The position numbers were made by a program, and so were the translations under genes. This document shows positions 1 to 8,747 of a DNA stretch of 64,000 bases, piece after piece. The notes below the pieces were generated by a model. The model searched no databases and was not told the DNA's origin. It was given only the letters and a program-made list of their open reading frames with translations. The DNA lies in contig JBCBBH010000003.1 of the NCBI GenBank assembly GCA_038531945.1, positions 434,001 to 498,000 on the forward strand, read 5' to 3'. The stretch is from CALBPI01 sp038531945 (lineage in GTDB: Bacteria; Pseudomonadota; Gammaproteobacteria; Steroidobacterales; Woeseiaceae). Position 1 is the stretch's first letter. Each line of letters begins with the position of its first letter.

Positions 1-162
1 TGAATTTCGGCATTGGAGTCGCCTATCGAGCCGCAAGTTCCGCTCAATTCGCAGATGCCGACCTGAAATACGGACACTTCTTGGTATCTCGGGACGACGA
101 AATGTCCGTTCCGGACAAACCATGCTCCCGTACGCATGAAGCGTCTGAACGTCGCTGAGAAT
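1..162. other. Left-edge sequence, no confident gene
   Basis: The third forward frame stays open from base 3 to a TGA at 156-158. It would give about 51 residues and could be the C-terminus of a gene starting outside the window. The peptide has no motif I recognise and does not end like an outer-membrane barrel. No other structure was seen before the tRNA. Confidence 0.25.
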
Positions 163-239
<77 letters not shown>

Positions 240-409
240 GCCCGGCTGCGAATCATAGCAGTTGTCCCGCACGCGGTGTCCCGAAATCCGTTGTCGATCA
301 AAAAAACGCGAAACACAATGCAACCGTTCGCCGTCTCGCTGCATCTAAGATTTACAGAAGGCCGACGCGGCCTTGGCATTTTCGCCTCAATTTGGCGCGG
401 GAGACAGTC

Positions 410-736
410 ATGAACGTGCAGATCGACGGAACGACGGTGGTGACACAAGGCATCGCAGGCAGTGCGGGAGTCGTCGCCTGGAGCACGGGTTTTTTCTTTG
501 TCGCGGCACTGTGTTTGCTGGTTGGTGCGGGTATCGCCATGGCGAAGCCGCAACTGGTCAATCGGCGGCTCGTCCTGAATGGAACGCCGGTCATGTTGAT
601 GCTGGCGATTATGTTTGTGTCGGCGAGCGGAATGGTGATCGCTGTAGACCAGGTTAGTGACCTGTTCGCTCCGGTCGAGACGGCTGAATGCAGCGATGGC
701 GGATCACCGATGAGCGGCTTCGTTTCAGCGCCGTAA
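410..736 (+). CDS. Small two-helix membrane protein, unknown function
   Basis: This gene encodes about 108 residues with two hydrophobic segments, roughly residues 25-46 and 60-82, separated by a short polar loop. The ATG at 410 is chosen because GGGAGA lies about six bases upstream; a TTG at 392 would add six residues. The tail is acidic and polar (VETAECSDGG). I recognise no family. It stands alone between the tRNA and yqcC on the forward strand. Two small hairpins follow the stop codon and may mark its transcript end. Confidence 0.55.
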   Translation: MNVQIDGTTVVTQGIAGSAGVVAWSTGFFFVAALCLLVGAGIAMAKPQLVNRRLVLNGTPVMLMLAIMFVSASGMVIAVDQVSDLFAPVETAECSDGGSPMSGFVSAP

Positions 737-738
737 AC

Positions 739-773
739 GCGATTTGAAAATCGCATCGCGAAGGCTCTTCGCG
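739..773 (+). other. Two consecutive small hairpins upstream of yqcC
   Basis: GCGATTT/AAATCGC (739-745 with 748-754) and CGCGAAG/CTTCGCG (757-763 with 767-773) are perfect inverted repeats back to back. No U-tract follows, so these are not textbook terminators. They lie directly before the -10-like TATAAT of yqcC and could end the previous transcript or shape its 3' end. Confidence 0.4.
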
Positions 774-786
774 CGCAGCGAGTCGC

Positions 787-792
787 TATAAT
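787..792 (+). promoter_or_regulatory. -10 element TATAAT of yqcC
   Basis: A perfect TATAAT ends seven bases before the ATG at 800, so initiation would fall at or beside the start codon. No good -35 hexamer stands 16-18 bases upstream (764-769 reads GCTCTT), so its strength is unclear. Confidence 0.4.
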
Positions 793-799
793 TGGCGAT

Positions 800-1162
800 A
801 TGGCTGACGACCCCAATAACTCGCAAGATACTCTGCTTGCGTTGACCGACAACATTGAACATGAGCTCAGGCGTCTCGATTTATGGTCGGACACGCGGCC
901 AGATGCGGATGCTCTGTCGAGCGAACAACCGTTTTGCTATGACACACTCGATTTCTCGCAGTGGATGCAGTGGATTTTCTTGCCGCGAATTCGTGAAGTG
1001 CTGAGTGCGCAACGCCAGATGCCCGGGCAGAGCAATATCCACGCGTATGCGGAAGAGGCGCTAAAGAACACGCCGTACGACGGCGATCAGCTGCTGTTCT
1101 TGATCAAGACGTTCGATGAGCTGATCGCCACAGCGGGCGACCAGTCACCGTTGGACAGTTAG
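800..1162 (+). CDS. yqcC: YqcC family protein
   Basis: The 120-residue product matches the YqcC (DUF446) family. The diagnostic centre QPFCYDTLDFSQWMQWIF is followed by LPRIREVL and an LPG/MPG-containing loop, as in E. coli YqcC (about 109 residues). The family is a small, soluble, helical cytosolic protein of unknown biochemical role. In E. coli it neighbours the pseudouridine synthase gene truC, which is not present here. No Shine-Dalgarno sequence is seen, and a -10-like element lies immediately upstream. Its stop is one base from the convergent rpoD stop, so the two transcripts meet tail to tail. Confidence 0.85.
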   Translation: MADDPNNSQDTLLALTDNIEHELRRLDLWSDTRPDADALSSEQPFCYDTLDFSQWMQWIFLPRIREVLSAQRQMPGQSNIHAYAEEALKNTPYDGDQLLFLIKTFDELIATAGDQSPLDS

Positions 1163-1163
1163 A

Positions 1164-2987
1164 TCAGTCTTCGAGAAGGAAGCTTCGGAGTTGGTCCGAC
1201 CGGCTCGGATGGCGCAGCTTGCGCAGGGCTTTGGCCTCAATCTGACGAATCCGCTCACGCGTGACGTCAAACTGCTTGCCGACTTCCTCAAGTGTGTGGT
1301 CGGTATTCATGTCGATACCAAACCGCATCCGCAGGACTTTCGCCTCGCGCGGAGTCAGCCCCGCGAGAACGCCATGCGTCGTCTCTTTCAGACCCTCACT
1401 CGTTGCGGAATCGATCGGTGAGTGGACCGTTGTGTCCTCAATGAAATCGCCAAGATGCGAATCTTCATCGTCCCCGATCGGTGTTTCCATCGAGATTGGC
1501 TCTTTGGCGATCTTCAGAACCTTGCGCACCTTGTCTTCCGGCATCTCCATGCGTTCCGCCAGTTCTTCCGGCAACGGCTCACGACCCATTTCCTGAAGCA
1601 TCTGACGCGAGATGCGGTTCAGTTTGTTGATCGTTTCGATCATATGGACCGGAATTCGAATCGTGCGTGCCTGGTCAGCGATCGAGCGCGTAATCGCCTG
1701 GCGAATCCACCAGGTAGCGTAGGTCGAAAATTTGTAACCACGGCGGTACTCGAACTTGTCGACCGCTTTCATCAAACCGATGTTGCCTTCCTGGATCAGG
1801 TCCAGGAACTGCAAACCCCGGTTGGTGTATTTCTTCGCGATCGAGATGACGAGACGCAGGTTGGCCTCAACCATTTCTTTCTTCGCGCGGCGCGCTTTCG
1901 CCTCGCCGATCGACATCGCCCGGTTGATTTCCTTGATCTGCGCAATCGTCAGTGACGTACGCTCTTCCATTGCCACGAGCTTACGCTGTGCCCGCAAGAT
2001 ATCGCCCTTCAGGCGCGACAGAATGGAAGAGTGCTTGCGCTTCGCCCGAATGTGTTTCTCAATCCACTCGAGATTGGTTTCGTTTTTCGGAAAGCTCGAC
2101 AGGAAGTCTTTGCGCGGCATGCCGGCCTGGCGGACGCAGAGATTCATGATGCCGCGCTCTGATGTGCGGATCGCATGAATCGACATACGCAGCGTCGACA
2201 CCATGGCGTCGAACAGCTTCGGCGACATTTTCAGTTCCATCAATTCATCGACAAGCTGACGGCGAATTTTTCGGGTGGTCTGATGCGGAGCGCCGTATTT
2301 TTCGATGTTGGCCAGCACTTTCTTGTGTAGCTTGCCGATCGACTTCAAGCGTCGGTCTACCTCTTCAGGGTCCGGTCCGGTGTCGGCAGGCTCGTCATCG
2401 TCATCGTCCGATGAACGAGCGCCAGGTGCCGGGATCTCGTCCGGTTCATTCGGATCGATGAAGCCGACCACGAAGTCCTGCATACGCGTGTCGCCAGCCG
2501 CAACGGCTTCGTAAGTATTCAATACCTGCTCGACCGCGGGCGGGAATCCGCCGAGGGCGGCTTTGACATCGTTGAGACCTTCTTCGATGCGCTTGGCGAT
2601 CTCGATTTCGCCTTCGCGCGTCAACAGCTCGACCGACCCCATCTCACGCATGTACATACGGACTGGGTCGGTGGTGCGACCGAACTCGGCGTCAACGGAT
2701 GCCAGTGCTTCTTCGGCTTCCTCGGAGGCTTCGTCGTCATTTGACACCGCGGAGTCGGAAAGCAGAAGCGACTCGGCATCGGGCGCCTTCTCATGGACGG
2801 TAATGCCCATGTCGTTGATCATGTTGACGATATCTTCGATTTGCTCAGGATCAACAATGCCGCTCGGGAGGTGATCGTTCACCTCGGCGTAAGTCAGATA
2901 ACCCTGTTCCTTACCGCGGGCGATCAGGGATTTCAGTTGCGATTGTTGGTCGTTGGGAAGTGCGCGTTTTTCGCTCAAGGCTGCCAC
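1164..2987 (-). CDS. rpoD: RNA polymerase primary sigma factor RpoD (sigma 70)
   Basis: This 607-residue protein directs RNA polymerase to housekeeping promoters. Region 1.1 opens the protein, and an Asp-rich stretch (SSDDDDDEPADTG, about residue 192) lies in the non-conserved region typical of proteobacterial sigma70. Region 2 has LDLIQEGNIGLMKAVDKF and YATWWIRQAITRS, and region 4 ends with the helix-turn-helix VTRERIRQIEAKALRKLRHP. The length is close to the 613 residues of E. coli RpoD. Translation seems to start at a GTG. It is the last gene of the leftward rpsU-yqeY-dnaG-rpoD cluster, about 190 bases after dnaG, enough room for its own promoter, though I could not assign one. Confidence 0.98.
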   Translation of the reverse strand: MAALSEKRALPNDQQSQLKSLIARGKEQGYLTYAEVNDHLPSGIVDPEQIEDIVNMINDMGITVHEKAPDAESLLLSDSAVSNDDEASEEAEEALASVDAEFGRTTDPVRMYMREMGSVELLTREGEIEIAKRIEEGLNDVKAALGGFPPAVEQVLNTYEAVAAGDTRMQDFVVGFIDPNEPDEIPAPGARSSDDDDDEPADTGPDPEEVDRRLKSIGKLHKKVLANIEKYGAPHQTTRKIRRQLVDELMELKMSPKLFDAMVSTLRMSIHAIRTSERGIMNLCVRQAGMPRKDFLSSFPKNETNLEWIEKHIRAKRKHSSILSRLKGDILRAQRKLVAMEERTSLTIAQIKEINRAMSIGEAKARRAKKEMVEANLRLVISIAKKYTNRGLQFLDLIQEGNIGLMKAVDKFEYRRGYKFSTYATWWIRQAITRSIADQARTIRIPVHMIETINKLNRISRQMLQEMGREPLPEELAERMEMPEDKVRKVLKIAKEPISMETPIGDDEDSHLGDFIEDTTVHSPIDSATSEGLKETTHGVLAGLTPREAKVLRMRFGIDMNTDHTLEEVGKQFDVTRERIRQIEAKALRKLRHPSRSDQLRSFLLED

Positions 2988-3180
2988 CTGCTACTAACTA
3001 ACGGACACGGCTCAAAAGAGGCGAGTCCATGGCTTAAATTTGTCGACGAGTGTTTTGACCAGCGAGAGGCGGCGTTTGCCACATGCCCCGCCCAGTGTTT
3101 GAGCTGTTTTGGGCCGTGTAGTGCCGGTCAAACCCGTTATCGTAACAGAATCTCTGGGCTTTTTCCGGGTTTTCAAGTCC

Positions 3181-4923
3181 TTATGTCAGTTGTCGCTGGC
3201 TCAGCAATTGCCGCAACTCGTCTCTTTCATCCGAGCTCAGTTGGCTCTCAGCTGATTTTGCTCTTAATACTTCGACACGATCGCTACGCGCCAGTTCCTG
3301 AAGTTGGGTCAGACACCCTGAAAGCTCGGCCGCCAAATTGATCGTCTGGTCACTCTCTGGCATTGCGCTCGCAAGGGACTGCAGGTGTCGGTAGTGCGGG
3401 TGCGGGCGAAAGCGCTCGAGAAGAACCGACGGCAAAATGTCCGGGTTGGCCTGAATTGTTGTAATCAGCTCTCTCAACAACGGGGTGCCCGGTCGGTCGA
3501 GGTTCGCGATCCGTTCGAGCTCGAAACCCTCAACCCCGTCCGGTTGGTTCAGAATCAAGGTAATGGCTCGACGCATAACGTTCTGACGCGGCGGATTCGT
3601 GCGGCGCTGACGCGGCATCTCTGTCGCAGTCGGTGCTTTGGGGTCACCGAGCATCGTCGACAGTCGGTTTGACGGGAGTCCCACAGCCTCGGCCAGTGCC
3701 TGGATAATGAGTTCACGGAACACGCCGCCCTGCATCCGCTCTATCAGGGGTCGTGCGAGCTCGACCATCTTGGCGCGCCCCTCGGCGCTGGTGTCATCGA
3801 CCTGGCCGCGCAACTCGTGCAGCAGAAAGTCCGACAACGGCAGGGCATTGTCGAGCGCCGTTTCGAATGCGTTCACACCCTCTGCAGCGACGAGTGAATC
3901 CGGGTCATGGCCATCCGGCATAAAAGCAAAACGAAGCTCTCGACCGTCGGACAGGCGGGGCAGGGCGTTTTCCATTGCCCGCCATGCAGCCTTGCGGCCG
4001 GCGCGATCGCCATCGAAGGAGAACACGACTTGGTCGGTCAAGCGGAACAGTCGGTCGATGTGATCTGCAGTGGTTGCCGTTCCGAGCGTGGCGACTGAGA
4101 ACCGCACGCCGTGCCGCGCGAGCCCGACAACGTCCATGTAGCCCTCGACGACGACCAATCGCGGGATATCGCGCAACTTCTTGCGCGCCTCGAACAAGCC
4201 ATAGAGTTCGCGGCCTTTGTGGAACAGCGCGGTTTCGGGTGAATTCAGATACTTCGGCTCACCATCACCGATGACCCGTCCCCCGAAGCCGATGATGCGG
4301 CCGCGGGCGTCTCGGATCGGGAACATCAGTCGATCACGAAAACGGTCGTAGTGCCCGCCGTTGTCTCTGGCGATGATCAGACCTGCGGCCATCAGTAGCT
4401 CGATCTCCCGAGGCCCGCTGCCGATTTCCTTCAGCAGTGTGTCCCAAGCGTTCGGCGCGTAACCCAACCGAAACTCAGCCGCAGTCTGCCCGTCGATGCC
4501 ACGCCGCTTCAGGTAGTCGATGACTGGCTGGTGGTGCTTAAGAGACTGCGAAAAAAGCGTCGCTACGCGATCGAGCAGGTCATGCAAGTGGTCGAGTCGA
4601 CTGTCGCGCGGTGCGCTGCCGGCCTCGCGCGGCACCTCGATCGACATCATGCCGGCTAGCTCTTCGACGGCCTCGACAAAGCTCAGGTGGTCGTGTTCCA
4701 TCAAAAAGCCGAGCGCGGTGCCGTGCGCGCCGCAACCGAAGCAATGGTAGAAGCCTTTGTCGGGACTGACTGTAAAGGACGGTGTTTTTTCTCCGTGAAA
4801 CGGGCACAGCGCCTTGTATTCGCGTCCCGCCTTGCGCAGCTCGATCCGCGAGCCGAGCACCTCAATGATGTCGGCCCGCGCGACGAGATCGTCAATGAAC
4901 GATTGCGGGATGCGTCCGGCCAT
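3181..4923 (-). CDS. dnaG: DNA primase DnaG
   Basis: This 580-residue primase makes the RNA primers for DNA replication. The N-terminal CHC2 zinc finger has C40, H43, C61 and C64. The central TOPRIM catalytic core shows VVEGYMDVVGLARHG with the metal-binding Glu, and SFDGDRAGRKAAWRA with the Asp motif. The C-terminal third is the helical DnaB-binding region. The ATG directly abuts the TGA of the upstream yqeY gene (TGAATG), so translation is probably coupled. Placing it between rpsU and rpoD is the classic macromolecular-synthesis operon arrangement, here with yqeY inserted. Confidence 0.98.
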   Translation of the reverse strand: MAGRIPQSFIDDLVARADIIEVLGSRIELRKAGREYKALCPFHGEKTPSFTVSPDKGFYHCFGCGAHGTALGFLMEHDHLSFVEAVEELAGMMSIEVPREAGSAPRDSRLDHLHDLLDRVATLFSQSLKHHQPVIDYLKRRGIDGQTAAEFRLGYAPNAWDTLLKEIGSGPREIELLMAAGLIIARDNGGHYDRFRDRLMFPIRDARGRIIGFGGRVIGDGEPKYLNSPETALFHKGRELYGLFEARKKLRDIPRLVVVEGYMDVVGLARHGVRFSVATLGTATTADHIDRLFRLTDQVVFSFDGDRAGRKAAWRAMENALPRLSDGRELRFAFMPDGHDPDSLVAAEGVNAFETALDNALPLSDFLLHELRGQVDDTSAEGRAKMVELARPLIERMQGGVFRELIIQALAEAVGLPSNRLSTMLGDPKAPTATEMPRQRRTNPPRQNVMRRAITLILNQPDGVEGFELERIANLDRPGTPLLRELITTIQANPDILPSVLLERFRPHPHYRHLQSLASAMPESDQTINLAAELSGCLTQLQELARSDRVEVLRAKSAESQLSSDERDELRQLLSQRQLT

Positions 4924-5364
4924 TCAGCCGAGGCGTGCCTTTACTGCGGCAGAGACCTTGCCCATGTCTGCTCGGCCTTGCGCGGCAGCTTTGATCTTGC
5001 CGATCACTTTGCCCATGTCGCGCATCGACTCTGCGCCCGTCTCGCTGATCGCTGTGTCGATCAGCGCATCGACCTCCGCTTCAGACAACGGCTCCGGAAG
5101 GTAGTTTTGCAGCACATCAATCTCGGCCTGCTCGACCGCTGCGAGTTCAGGTCTGCCACCTTTCTCATATTGGCTGATCGACTCACGACGCTGTTTGACC
5201 ATCTTTTCGATGACAGCCAAAGTCTCGGTCTCATTCAGTGTTTTCTGGCCATCCACCTCAAGCTGCTTGATTGCCGCCATCGCCATACGAATTACGCCGA
5301 GCACCTGCTTGTCGCCCGCGCGCATCGCCGCTTTCATGTCTTCTGTGATCTTGTCTTTCAACAT
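4924..5364 (-). CDS. yqeY: GatB/YqeY domain protein
   Basis: The 146-residue product is a stand-alone YqeY domain, the fold also found as the tRNA-binding tail of GatB in glutaminyl-tRNA amidotransferase. Recognisable features are the opening LKDKITEDMKAAMRAGDK, the central QRRESISQYEKGGRPELA, and the closing DMGKVIGKIKAAAQGRADMG. The length of about 147 matches the family. The role of free-standing YqeY is unsettled, and a tRNA-related function is only inferred from GatB. The rpsU-yqeY-dnaG order is common in proteobacteria outside the enterics. Confidence 0.92.
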   Translation of the reverse strand: MLKDKITEDMKAAMRAGDKQVLGVIRMAMAAIKQLEVDGQKTLNETETLAVIEKMVKQRRESISQYEKGGRPELAAVEQAEIDVLQNYLPEPLSEAEVDALIDTAISETGAESMRDMGKVIGKIKAAAQGRADMGKVSAAVKARLG

Positions 5365-5430
5365 AGCTTTCTCTGATTCTGTCGTAGAACCCCGCTCTGC
5401 ATAGGATATGAGGGCAGGTTTCTCGGTCTA

Positions 5431-5460
5431 CAAACAAAAACGGCCGCCAGCGGCGACCGT
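5431..5460 (-). terminator. Intrinsic terminator or attenuator between rpsU and yqeY-dnaG
   Basis: On the reverse strand ACGGTCGCC and GGCGGCCGT form a nine-pair stem (one G-T wobble) with a three-base loop GCT, followed by TTTTTGTTTG. It lies just downstream of the rpsU stop. E. coli has a terminator at the equivalent rpsU-dnaG junction that lets S21 be made in excess over primase, so partial termination here is likely. Confidence 0.75.
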
Positions 5461-5507
5461 CTTGTGCTCGCCGCTGCGTGCAGCGGTGAGAGGCGTCTCG
5501 CCTGGCC

Positions 5508-5723
5508 TCAGTACAAACGCACCCGGCGGTTGTTTTCACGCGAGAGCTTTTTCAAGTGGCGTTTCACGGCAGCCGCTTTCTTGCGCTTGCGTTCCTGAGT
5601 CGGCTTCTCGTAATACTCGCGGCGGCGGAGCTCGGTGAGCACGCCAGCTTTCTCGCATGCGCGCTTGAAGCGGCGCAGTGCGGCATCGAAGTATTCGTTA
5701 TCTCTGACTTTCACGCTGGGCAT
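5508..5723 (-). CDS. rpsU: 30S ribosomal protein S21
   Basis: The 71-residue basic protein is S21 of the small ribosomal subunit. It opens with MPSVKVRDNEYFDAALRRFK, continues with the typical CEKAGVLTELRRREYYEKPT, and ends in the Lys/Arg-rich KKLSRENNRRVRLY tail. The length is identical to the E. coli protein. It is the promoter-proximal gene of the leftward cluster. The divergent tsaD begins 143 bases away, the same rpsU/tsaD divergence seen in enteric bacteria. Confidence 0.98.
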   Translation of the reverse strand: MPSVKVRDNEYFDAALRRFKRACEKAGVLTELRRREYYEKPTQERKRKKAAAVKRHLKKLSRENNRRVRLY

Positions 5724-5820
5724 GTAATCGCCTATCCTTTTGACTCAATTGGTAAAATTTGGCGTCCGACGGTGGAGGGTGCGCGAGCGCAGGTCTTCCG
5801 CCGCTGGACAAAGACGCACA

Positions 5821-5848
5821 AATATATAGGTTTTTGCGCGTACTGCAA
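5821..5848 (-). promoter_or_regulatory. Predicted promoter of the rpsU-yqeY-dnaG-rpoD cluster
   Basis: On the reverse strand TTGCAG (5843-5848) and TATATT (5821-5826) are separated by 16 bases, in the rpsU-tsaD divergent spacer about 100 bases from the rpsU ATG. No competing promoter of equal quality was seen there for this strand. Confidence 0.5.
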
Positions 5849-5866
5849 AGGTTTTAGGGCTTTCTG

Positions 5867-6913
5867 ATGCGAGTATTGGGAATCGAGACAAGTTGCGACG
5901 AGACGGGTGTTGCCGTCTACGACACCGATGCCGGGTTGTTGGGCCATCAGCTCTACAGCCAAGTGGTGCGGCATGCAAAGCATGGGGGCGTCGTGCCGGA
6001 ACTCGCTTCGCGGGATCATCTGGCGAAACTCGCGCCGCTGGTCAGCGCGTGTCTTCAGGAGGCCGAAACCGATATCGACGATCTGGACGCCATTGCGTAT
6101 ACGGCGGGGCCGGGGTTGATCGGCGCGTTGCTGGTTGGTGCGAGCTTCGCATCCGGATTGGCGCAGACCCTGGGCAAGCCTCTGGTGCCCGTCCACCACA
6201 TGGAGGCACACCTTCTCGCGCCGATGCTTGGCGACGAGGCGCCCGAATTTCCGTTTGTTGCTTTGCTGGTGTCAGGCGGGCATTCGATGTTGGTCGACGT
6301 TCGTGGCCTTGGTGAGTACGAAGTCATCGGTAACACGTTGGACGACGCGGCGGGTGAGGCCTTCGATAAGACCGCGAAACTGTTGGGACTGCCCTATCCA
6401 GGCGGGCCGGCGCTGGCGGCTTTGGCGGAGGCGGGCGACGACTCGCGGTTCGATTTGCCGCGACCGATGTTGTCGCGACCCGGATTGGATTTCAGCTTTT
6501 CGGGCCTAAAAACCGCGGTTTTGATGGTGGTGCGAGATCTGCAGGGTGTCGCGAGAAATGAACCACCGAAGCCGGGTGAGACTCTTACGGAGCAGGACCG
6601 TGCGGATTTGGCGGCCTCGTTCCAACGGGCCATCGTCGATACCCTCGCAGAGAAGTGTCGCCGCGCGCTGGAACAAACCGGGCACTCGCGAATTATTGTC
6701 GCGGGTGGCGTTGGCGCTAATCGGCTGTTGCGAGCCACTTTGAAGGAGAACTGTGAGAGACAGGGCTCAGAAGCGATCTATCCCGCGATGCGTTATTGCA
6801 CGGACAACGGTGCGATGATCGCGTTGGCAGGGGCGTTACGAGCGGATCTGGCGACGAACGATTACACCATCCAGGCGACACCGCGCTGGCCGTTGGGAGC
6901 GCCATTGTCATGA
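5867..6913 (+). CDS. tsaD: tRNA t6A37 threonylcarbamoyltransferase TsaD
   Basis: This 348-residue ASKHA-fold enzyme transfers threonylcarbamoyl from TC-AMP to A37 of ANN-decoding tRNAs, working with TsaB and TsaE. The N-terminus MRVLGIETSCDETGVAVYD is diagnostic. Metal ligands H111 and H115 lie in VHHMEAHLLAP at the same positions as in E. coli TsaD. The C-terminal nucleotide-binding segment GGVGANRLLR followed by YCTDNGAMIA is intact. AGGG lies eight bases before the ATG. Its TGA overlaps the folB ATG (ATGA), indicating coupled translation. Confidence 0.97.
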   Translation: MRVLGIETSCDETGVAVYDTDAGLLGHQLYSQVVRHAKHGGVVPELASRDHLAKLAPLVSACLQEAETDIDDLDAIAYTAGPGLIGALLVGASFASGLAQTLGKPLVPVHHMEAHLLAPMLGDEAPEFPFVALLVSGGHSMLVDVRGLGEYEVIGNTLDDAAGEAFDKTAKLLGLPYPGGPALAALAEAGDDSRFDLPRPMLSRPGLDFSFSGLKTAVLMVVRDLQGVARNEPPKPGETLTEQDRADLAASFQRAIVDTLAEKCRRALEQTGHSRIIVAGGVGANRLLRATLKENCERQGSEAIYPAMRYCTDNGAMIALAGALRADLATNDYTIQATPRWPLGAPLS

Positions 6914-7278
6914 GTGAAAAATTCGATCGCGTCGTCGTGTCCGATTTGACCGTCAAGGCCGTCATCGGCGTTTGGGATTGGGAGCGCGAAATAGAACAGA
7001 TGCTGCTGATCGACCTCACGATGGAGACGGACATCCGTGCGGCAGCCAAGTCCGATGCGCTCGCGGATGCGCTGAACTATCAGGCAGTGAGTGAGTCGAT
7101 AACGGAGTATGTGCAGAACGCCAAACCGAAGCTGATAGAGGTTTTGGCTGAGGGCATCGCCGATTTGGTTTTGGCGCTACCCGCGGTAACCGCGGTGGAT
7201 GTCACTGTTAAGAAGCCTGGCGCTCTGCCTGCGGCGGGTTATGTCGCTGTCTCCATTCGGCGTCAGTCGAAGGCGTGA
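6910..7278 (+). CDS. folB: Dihydroneopterin aldolase FolB
   Basis: The 122-residue product is FolB, which splits 7,8-dihydroneopterin to 6-hydroxymethyl-dihydropterin and glycolaldehyde in folate synthesis. Visible family signatures are DLTVKAVIGVWDWEREIEQ near the N-terminus, the NYQAVSESITEYV helix, EVLAEGIADLVL and the closing VTVKKPGALPAAGYVAVSI. The ATG overlaps the tsaD stop in an ATGA arrangement; earlier in-frame starts lie inside tsaD and are rejected. Length agrees with the E. coli enzyme (122 residues). tsaD-folB adjacency near rpsU recurs in gammaproteobacteria. Confidence 0.95.
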   Translation: MSEKFDRVVVSDLTVKAVIGVWDWEREIEQMLLIDLTMETDIRAAAKSDALADALNYQAVSESITEYVQNAKPKLIEVLAEGIADLVLALPAVTAVDVTVKKPGALPAAGYVAVSIRRQSKA

Positions 7279-7369
7279 TCGACATCCCAGAACCTGGCCG
7301 CAAGCCCCATAGTCGCCGCGAAAAAAGCTATGATTTCGATAATTTCACATCGCCACTAGAGAACTCGCT

Positions 7370-8743
7370 ATGAAGCAACAATGGTTTAAAACCCTGACCG
7401 TTTTGACGACAGCGCTGGGCGTGGTCGCCTGTGGCGGCGGTGGTGGCGGCGGCACGATCGCTGGGGCTGGCGGTAACATTGGCGGTGGTGGCGCTCAGGA
7501 CTGCTCGATCACTGGCCAGAACAATTTTGTCTTGGCGGCGATGCAAGACATCTACTTCTATGACGATCAGCTACCCGTTCTGGACCCCGGTTCATTTCAG
7601 TCGCCGGAGGCGTTGCTTGCTGACTTGGTTGATGAAGTGGATATCTCGCCGAACGATGACGTATTTATTCCGGACACCTTCAGCTTTATCACTTCTGCGG
7701 AGGCCGATGACGGGTTGTTCGCCAGAGGCGAGGCACTCGGGTTTGGTTTCTCCCTTACGCAACCGACGCTCGACGAGCTTCTGATCACCCGGGTGTTCAC
7801 GGGTAGTCCAGCGGCCAATGCGGCAGTTCAACGAGGCCAGCAGTTGGTCGCGATCGATGGCCGTACGATCGCCGAAGTGCGCACCGCAGAGGGATTGGGT
7901 ATTGCGCTGTTTCCGGATGAGGCGGGTGCCATGCGGACGCTCACGTTCCGCACGCAAAACGGCACCGAGTTCGATGCAGACCTGACGGCGGCGGTGTACA
8001 CCATCGACCCGGTCCCGCAGACGAGGATTTTCCAAAACAACGGAACCAACTTCGGCTACCTGGAGCTGTCGATTTTTGTCAGCACGGCCGACCCGAGGTT
8101 CGACGATGTCTTCCAGCAACTCAACGATGCGAACGTAACTGACCTGATCCTGGATCTCCGGTACAACGGCGGTGGTCTCGTGACAACCGCGAACCTCCTT
8201 GGCGATTTCCTTGGCGGCTCCGTTGCTGAAAGTCGCGTTTTTTCGGATACGCGGTTCAATGACAACAACGCAGCGCGAAATGTGACTGAGCTGTTTGAGC
8301 GCCTCAACAATTCCATGAGCTTGTCGCGATTGGTTGTGATTGCGACGAGAGGGACCGCCTCGGCGAGCGAGCTGATCATCAACAGCCTCGAACCCCACGT
8401 TGAGGTTCAGATTGTCGGAGACAGCACCTCCGGCAAACCGGTGGGCCAGGTCGGGTTACTGTTTTGTGACAAAATCCTGCGGCCAGTAGCATTCGAGACT
8501 CTGAACAGTCTCGGCGAGGGCCGGTACTACCTGGGTCTACCGGTCGACTGCCCGGCTGAAGACGATTTGCTCTTGCCGGTCGGCGATCCTCAGGAAGCAT
8601 CAACGGCTGCGGCGATTTCGTTGCTGTCGACCGGCACGTGTCCGTCGGCAACTGTGAACGGCCCGCGGAGCGCGACAGTCGAGGCACCGTTCAATCCACC
8701 GCGCGGTGTGAGCCGAGCGCAACGAGAAGCATACGCCTGGTAG
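7370..8743 (+). CDS. Secreted S41 family (tail-specific/C-terminal processing) protease, lipoprotein
   Basis: A 457-residue lipoprotein with signal peptide and lipobox GVVAC (Cys21), followed by a long Gly-rich linker. A PDZ-like segment spans about residues 110-195 (GFGFSL, SPAANAAVQRGQQLVAIDG). The S41 catalytic domain follows, with LDLRYNGGG near residue 261, Ser333 in TASASELI and Lys356 in DSTSGKPVGQ, the Ser-Lys dyad of CtpA/Tsp proteases. It probably acts on periplasmic or surface substrates from the outer membrane. It stands apart from the folB gene and lies five bases before the next gene, so it may be co-transcribed with it. The substrate is unknown. Confidence 0.88.
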   Translation: MKQQWFKTLTVLTTALGVVACGGGGGGGTIAGAGGNIGGGGAQDCSITGQNNFVLAAMQDIYFYDDQLPVLDPGSFQSPEALLADLVDEVDISPNDDVFIPDTFSFITSAEADDGLFARGEALGFGFSLTQPTLDELLITRVFTGSPAANAAVQRGQQLVAIDGRTIAEVRTAEGLGIALFPDEAGAMRTLTFRTQNGTEFDADLTAAVYTIDPVPQTRIFQNNGTNFGYLELSIFVSTADPRFDDVFQQLNDANVTDLILDLRYNGGGLVTTANLLGDFLGGSVAESRVFSDTRFNDNNAARNVTELFERLNNSMSLSRLVVIATRGTASASELIINSLEPHVEVQIVGDSTSGKPVGQVGLLFCDKILRPVAFETLNSLGEGRYYLGLPVDCPAEDDLLLPVGDPQEASTAAAISLLSTGTCPSATVNGPRSATVEAPFNPPRGVSRAQREAYAW

Positions 8744-8747
8744 CCTG

